From the NCBI RefSeq assembly GCF_014205765.1, contig NZ_JACIIZ010000006.1:62001-126000 (forward strand): 64,000 nucleotides of DNA, given 5' to 3'. The position numbers were made by a program, and so were the translations under genes. Origin of the DNA: Nitrospirillum iridis. GTDB lineage: Bacteria > Pseudomonadota > Alphaproteobacteria > Azospirillales > Azospirillaceae. The notes under the pieces were generated by a model. The model saw only the letters and a program-made list of their open reading frames with translations, ran no database searches and had not been told where the DNA came from. This document shows, piece by piece, positions 60,400 to 64,000 of this stretch (its first letter is position 1; each line of letters begins with the position of its first letter).

Positions 60400-61359
60400 A
60401 TGACTGCGACCCTTAGACTTTTGCGGCGCCTTCGCGGCCGCACAAAATCCCTGGCGGCACTCATGGCCGCAGCCCCCTTGCTCAGCGGCTGCGACATGGC
60501 CCTGCTGGACCCGGCGGGCCCCATCGGTGCCGAGGAAAAGTCGATCATCATCCTGGCCACGTGCCTGATGCTCATCGTCGTGATCCCCGTCATCGCCATG
60601 GTCCTGCTGTTCGCCTGGCGCTACCGCGCCTCGAACAAGGCGGCGACCTTCAAGCCGGACTGGGACCACTCCTCCAAGATCGAAGTGGCGGTGTGGGGCG
60701 TGCCCTGCATCATCATCGCCGTCCTGGCCTATGTCACCTGGGTTTCCTCGCACACGCTGGAACCCAGCCGTGAACTGGTGACCGAGAAGAAGGCCATTGA
60801 GGTCGAGGTCGTCTCGATGGACTGGAAGTGGCTGTTCATCTATCCCGAGCTGCAGATCGCCTCGGTGAATGAGCTGGCCTTCCCGGCCGACACGCCCGTC
60901 CACTTCAAGCTGACCTCCGCCACGGTGATGAACTCCTTCTTCATCCCCCGCCTGGGCAGCCAGATCTACACCATGCCCGGCATGGAAACGAAGCTGAGCC
61001 TGCTGGCCAGCGCCGTTGGCGACTATGACGGCCTGTCCGCCAACTACAGCGGCGGCGGCTTCTCCGACATGCATTTCGTGGCGCACGCCCTCAGCGACGC
61101 CGACTTCGCCCAGTGGGTGGAGAAGGTGCGCGCCGGCGAGGGCAAGCTGACGATGGCCAAGTACCGCGAGCTGGCCAAGCCCAGCGAGAAGGATCCGGTC
61201 ACCACCTACGCCGAGGTCGAGCCCACGCTCTACCACGACATTCTCAACAAGTGCTCGGACGGTTCCACCTGCATGGACGCGGCGGTCAGCCTGGCGATGG
61301 CCAAGGAAGTGGCTGGCGGCGACCTTCAGCTGTGCAATCCCGCCAAGCCGAGGGGTTAA
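60400..61359 (+). CDS. cyoA: cytochrome bo quinol oxidase subunit II
   Basis: A 319-residue lipoprotein subunit: lipobox LLSGC gives an N-terminal lipid anchor, two membrane helices follow (about 47-69 and 95-114), then a periplasmic cupredoxin-like domain with VSMDWKWLFIYPE. It lacks the CuA-binding Cys pair, so it takes electrons from ubiquinol rather than cytochrome c. The start is uncertain: ATG at 60400, or GTG at 60391. It opens cyoABCD. Confidence 0.93.
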   Translation: MTATLRLLRRLRGRTKSLAALMAAAPLLSGCDMALLDPAGPIGAEEKSIIILATCLMLIVVIPVIAMVLLFAWRYRASNKAATFKPDWDHSSKIEVAVWGVPCIIIAVLAYVTWVSSHTLEPSRELVTEKKAIEVEVVSMDWKWLFIYPELQIASVNELAFPADTPVHFKLTSATVMNSFFIPRLGSQIYTMPGMETKLSLLASAVGDYDGLSANYSGGGFSDMHFVAHALSDADFAQWVEKVRAGEGKLTMAKYRELAKPSEKDPVTTYAEVEPTLYHDILNKCSDGSTCMDAAVSLAMAKEVAGGDLQLCNPAKPRG

Positions 61360-61362
61360 TCC

Positions 61363-63342
61363 ATGTTTGGCAAACTGACTCTTGAGGCCATTCCTTACCA
61401 CGAGCCCATCATCATGGCGGCCGTGGCGATGATGGTCCTGGGTGGCGCCGCCCTGGTGGCGGGCATCACCTTCTTCCGCCTGTGGGGCCCGCTGTGGTCC
61501 AAGTGGCTGACCTCGGTCGACCACAAGAACATCGGCATCATGTACATCATCCTGGCCCTGGTCATGCTGCTGCGCGGCTTCGCCGACGCCGTGATGATGC
61601 GCACCCAGCAGGCGATGGCCTCCACCGGCGCCGCCGGTCCCCTGCCGCCCGAGCATTTCGACCAGGTGTTCACCGCCCATGGCGTCATCATGATCTTCTT
61701 CATGGCGATGCCCTTCATGGTCGGCCTGATGAACGTGGTCGTGCCGCTGCAGATCGGCGCCCGCGACGTGGCCTTCCCCTACCTGAACAACCTCAGCTTC
61801 TGGCTGACGGCCGCTGGCGCGCTGCTGATCAACATCTCGCTGGCGGTGGGTGAGTTCGCCCGCACCGGCTGGCTGGCCTACCCGCCCCTGTCGGAGCTGC
61901 AGTACAGCCCCGGCGTCGGCGTGGATTACTACCTGTGGGCCTTGCAGATCTCAGGCATCGGCACCTTGCTGGCCGGCGTGAACATGATCACGACCATCCT
62001 GAAGATGCGGGCGCCGGGCATGACCATGATGCGCATGCCGATTTTCACCTGGACCACGCTCTGCTCCAACATGCTGATCGTGGCGGCCTTCCCCATCCTG
62101 ACGGCCACGCTGGCGATGCTGTCGCTGGACCGTTACCTGGGCATGCACTTCTTCACCAACGACGGTGGCGGCAACGCCATGATGTACGTGAACCTCATCT
62201 GGGCCTGGGGCCATCCTGAGGTGTACATCCTGGTCCTGCCGGCCTTCGGCATCTTCTCCGAAGTCATCTCCACCTTCTCGTCCAAGAAGCTGTTCGGCTA
62301 CACCTCGATGGTCTACGCCACGGTCTGCATCACCGTGCTGTCGTTCATCGTCTGGCTGCACCACTTCTTCACCATGGGTGCGGGCGCCAACGTGAATGCC
62401 TTCTTCGGCATTTCCACGATGATCATCTCCATCCCCACCGGCGCCAAGATCTTCAACTGGCTGTTCACCATGTACCGCGGCCGGGTGCAGTTCACCGTGC
62501 CGGTGCTGTGGACCCTGGGCTTCATGGTCACCTTCACCATCGGCGGCATGACCGGCGTGCTGATGGCGGTGCCGGCGGCCGACTTCGTCCTGCACAACAG
62601 CCTGTTCCTGATCGCCCACTTCCACAACGTCATCATCGGCGGTGTGCTGTTCGGCTACCTGGCCGGTTTCACCTACTGGTTCCCCAAGGCCTTCGGCTTC
62701 AAGCTGAACGAGACCCTGGGCAAGGTGTCGTTCTGGTGCTGGCTGGTCGGCTTCTACCTGGCCTTCATGCCCCTGTACGCCCTGGGCCTGATGGGCATGA
62801 CCCGTCGCATGAACCATGTCGACAACGTCGTCTGGCACAACTACCTGCTGGTGGCGGCGCTGGGTGCGGCCATCATCGCCTGCGGCATCGGCGCCTTCGT
62901 CCTGCAGATCCTGGTGAGCGTGCTGAACCGCAAGTCGCTGCGCGACCTGACCGGCGATCCGTGGAATGGCCGTACCCTGGAATGGGCCACCTCCTCCCCG
63001 CCGGCCTTCTACAACTTCCCGGAGACGCCGGTGGTCACCGCCCGCGACGCCTTCTGGGAGCAGAAGCAGTCCACGGGTGCAGGCCTGCAGCCGCTGGCCG
63101 CCTACCGCAAGATCCACATGCCCCACAACACGGGCACCGGCGTCATCGTCGGCGGGTTCGTGGCGCTGCTGGGCTTCGCGTTGATCTGGCACATCTGGTG
63201 GCTGGTCGTGGCGACCTTCGCCGGTGCCGCCGCCGTCGCCATCGGTCACTCGTTCAACGAGAACCGGGACTACTACGTCCCCTCCACCCAGGTGGCGGAG
63301 ACCGAGGGCAAGTACTTCAACCAACTGACGTCGCAGGTCTGA
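61363..63342 (+). CDS. cyoB: cytochrome bo quinol oxidase subunit I
   Basis: A 659-residue haem-copper oxidase core with about 15 helices, reducing O2 to water while pumping protons. It has [13 protein letters not shown] near the first helices, [17 protein letters not shown] with the cross-linked His-Tyr, WLHHFFTMG with two copper-ligand His, and [12 protein letters not shown] with the two haem-ligand His. Starts three bases after cyoA stops. Confidence 0.95.
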   Translation: MFGKLTLEAIPYHEPIIMAAVAMMVLGGAALVAGITFFRLWGPLWSKWLTSVDHKNIGIMYIILALVMLLRGFADAVMMRTQQAMASTGAAGPLPPEHFDQVFTAHGVIMIFFMAMPFMVGLMNVVVPLQIGARDVAFPYLNNLSFWLTAAGALLINISLAVGEFARTGWLAYPPLSELQYSPGVGVDYYLWALQISGIGTLLAGVNMITTILKMRAPGMTMMRMPIFTWTTLCSNMLIVAAFPILTATLAMLSLDRYLGMHFFTNDGGGNAMMYVNLIWAWGHPEVYILVLPAFGIFSEVISTFSSKKLFGYTSMVYATVCITVLSFIVWLHHFFTMGAGANVNAFFGISTMIISIPTGAKIFNWLFTMYRGRVQFTVPVLWTLGFMVTFTIGGMTGVLMAVPAADFVLHNSLFLIAHFHNVIIGGVLFGYLAGFTYWFPKAFGFKLNETLGKVSFWCWLVGFYLAFMPLYALGLMGMTRRMNHVDNVVWHNYLLVAALGAAIIACGIGAFVLQILVSVLNRKSLRDLTGDPWNGRTLEWATSSPPAFYNFPETPVVTARDAFWEQKQSTGAGLQPLAAYRKIHMPHNTGTGVIVGGFVALLGFALIWHIWWLVVATFAGAAAVAIGHSFNENRDYYVPSTQVAETEGKYFNQLTSQV

Positions 63343-63343
63343 G

Positions 63344-63979
63344 ATGACGGGCAACACCCAAATGCTGGCCGGTGACGCGGCCCTCCTCCATGACGTGGAG
63401 GCTCATGACGAGCACCACGACGACGGTTCCAAAACCACGCTGGGGTTTTGGATCTACCTGATGAGCGACTGCATCCTGTTCGCCGCCGTGTTCGCGAGCT
63501 TCGCGGTGCTGCGCGGACAGACGGCCGGCGGGCCGGACGCCAAGGAGCTGTTCAGCCTGCCCTACGTGGCCGGCGAAACCGCCTGCCTGCTGCTGTCCAG
63601 CTTCACCTACGGCATGGCCATGATCGCGGCCGAGCGGCAGCAGCGGTCGGCCACCCTGCGCTGGCTGGGCGTGACCCTGGCGCTGGGCCTGGGCTTCATG
63701 TTCATGGAGCTGCATGAGTTCGCCGAACTGATCGCCGAGGGGGCGGGCCCCGACCGCTCAGCCTTCCTGTCGTCGTTCTTCACCCTGGTCGGCACCCACG
63801 GCCTGCACGTCCTGTCCGGCATGGTCTGGATGGTGGTGCTGATGGCCCACGTGCTGCGCCGCGGCCTGACCCAGGCCAACATCGTCCGCCTGACCTGCCT
63901 CAGCCTGTTCTGGCACTTCCTGGACATCGTCTGGATCGGCGTGTTCACCATCGTCTACCTGACCGGAGTGGCCGCGTGA
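63344..63979 (+). CDS. cyoC: cytochrome bo quinol oxidase subunit III
   Basis: A 211-residue, five-helix subunit: GFWIYLMSDCILFAAVFASF, GFMFMELHEFAELI and THGLHVLSGMVWM are conserved. His-rich N-terminal segment before helix 1. Starts one base after the cyoB stop codon. Confidence 0.94.
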   Translation: MTGNTQMLAGDAALLHDVEAHDEHHDDGSKTTLGFWIYLMSDCILFAAVFASFAVLRGQTAGGPDAKELFSLPYVAGETACLLLSSFTYGMAMIAAERQQRSATLRWLGVTLALGLGFMFMELHEFAELIAEGAGPDRSAFLSSFFTLVGTHGLHVLSGMVWMVVLMAHVLRRGLTQANIVRLTCLSLFWHFLDIVWIGVFTIVYLTGVAA

Positions 63980-64000
63980 TGGCTACCGCACATACCTCCG
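63979..64000 (+). CDS. cyoD: cytochrome bo quinol oxidase subunit IV, 5' end only
   Basis: The ATG at 63979 overlaps the cyoC stop codon (TGATG), and MATAHTS is visible before the window ends. Identity is inferred from operon position and the family-like Thr/His start. Confidence 0.7.

Overview
This window is a GC-rich stretch of an alphaproteobacterial chromosome. Gene content and codon usage fit Rhodospirillales, and an Azospirillum/Nitrospirillum-like organism is my best guess; that placement is inferred from gene families, not from a marker gene. No rRNA, tRNA or CRISPR array is visible. The window opens inside a DUF1295 gene and closes seven codons into cyoD.

Layout. 1-9 kb: small envelope proteins, a RhlE-type DEAD-box helicase with a long disordered tail, a Sfp-type phosphopantetheinyl transferase, a secreted acid phosphatase divergent from a di-heme peroxidase, a membrane EAL phosphodiesterase, and a free-standing catalase-related domain. 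9-18 kb: an HxlR-emrA-emrB efflux operon with a paired operator, a MaoC-like hydratase, a lumazine synthase-like protein beside a second DHA2 exporter, a Gfo/Idh/MocA oxidoreductase divergent from an SDR, and a lipoprotein next to a TetR regulator with two matching operator-like sites. 18.6-22.9 kb: a large winged-helix/NTPase/TPR regulator and a PEBP-family protein, with a copy of the same REP-like palindrome at each end. 22.9-31 kb: a catabolic cluster with MHS transporter, double-HTH GntR-like regulator, TonB receptor, tannase/feruloyl-esterase family enzyme and EamA exporter. 31-35 kb: a ParE/antitoxin operon split exactly at the antitoxin stop codon by about 3.4 kb of insertion-sequence material. 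This holds a dead IS701-like transposase with two in-frame TAA codons, an AT-rich orphan gene and an IS5-type transposase frameshifted in a homopolymer.

35-50 kb appears to be a nitrogen-solute module. It holds an AraC regulator, a porin, an NCS1-permease/histidine-kinase/receiver fusion, its LuxR-type response regulator, a second porin, a GT-C-like membrane protein, and a complete urtABCDE urea/amide ABC transporter. Hairpins lie between urtA and urtB and probably set the subunit ratio. The kinase most likely senses a nucleobase, urea or amide and controls the porins and transporter; this is inferred from gene order.

50-64 kb: a small exported protein, a sulfotransferase-like protein with a coiled-coil tail, a four-gene beta-oxidation operon (SDR, acyl-CoA dehydrogenase, thiolase, FadB-type bifunctional enzyme) divergent from a FadR-like GntR regulator, and the cytochrome bo quinol oxidase operon cyoABC(D) behind a long palindrome-rich leader. 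The most unusual items are the split toxin-antitoxin operon, the permease-kinase fusion, the orphan catalase domain, the REP-like pair and the operator pairs.
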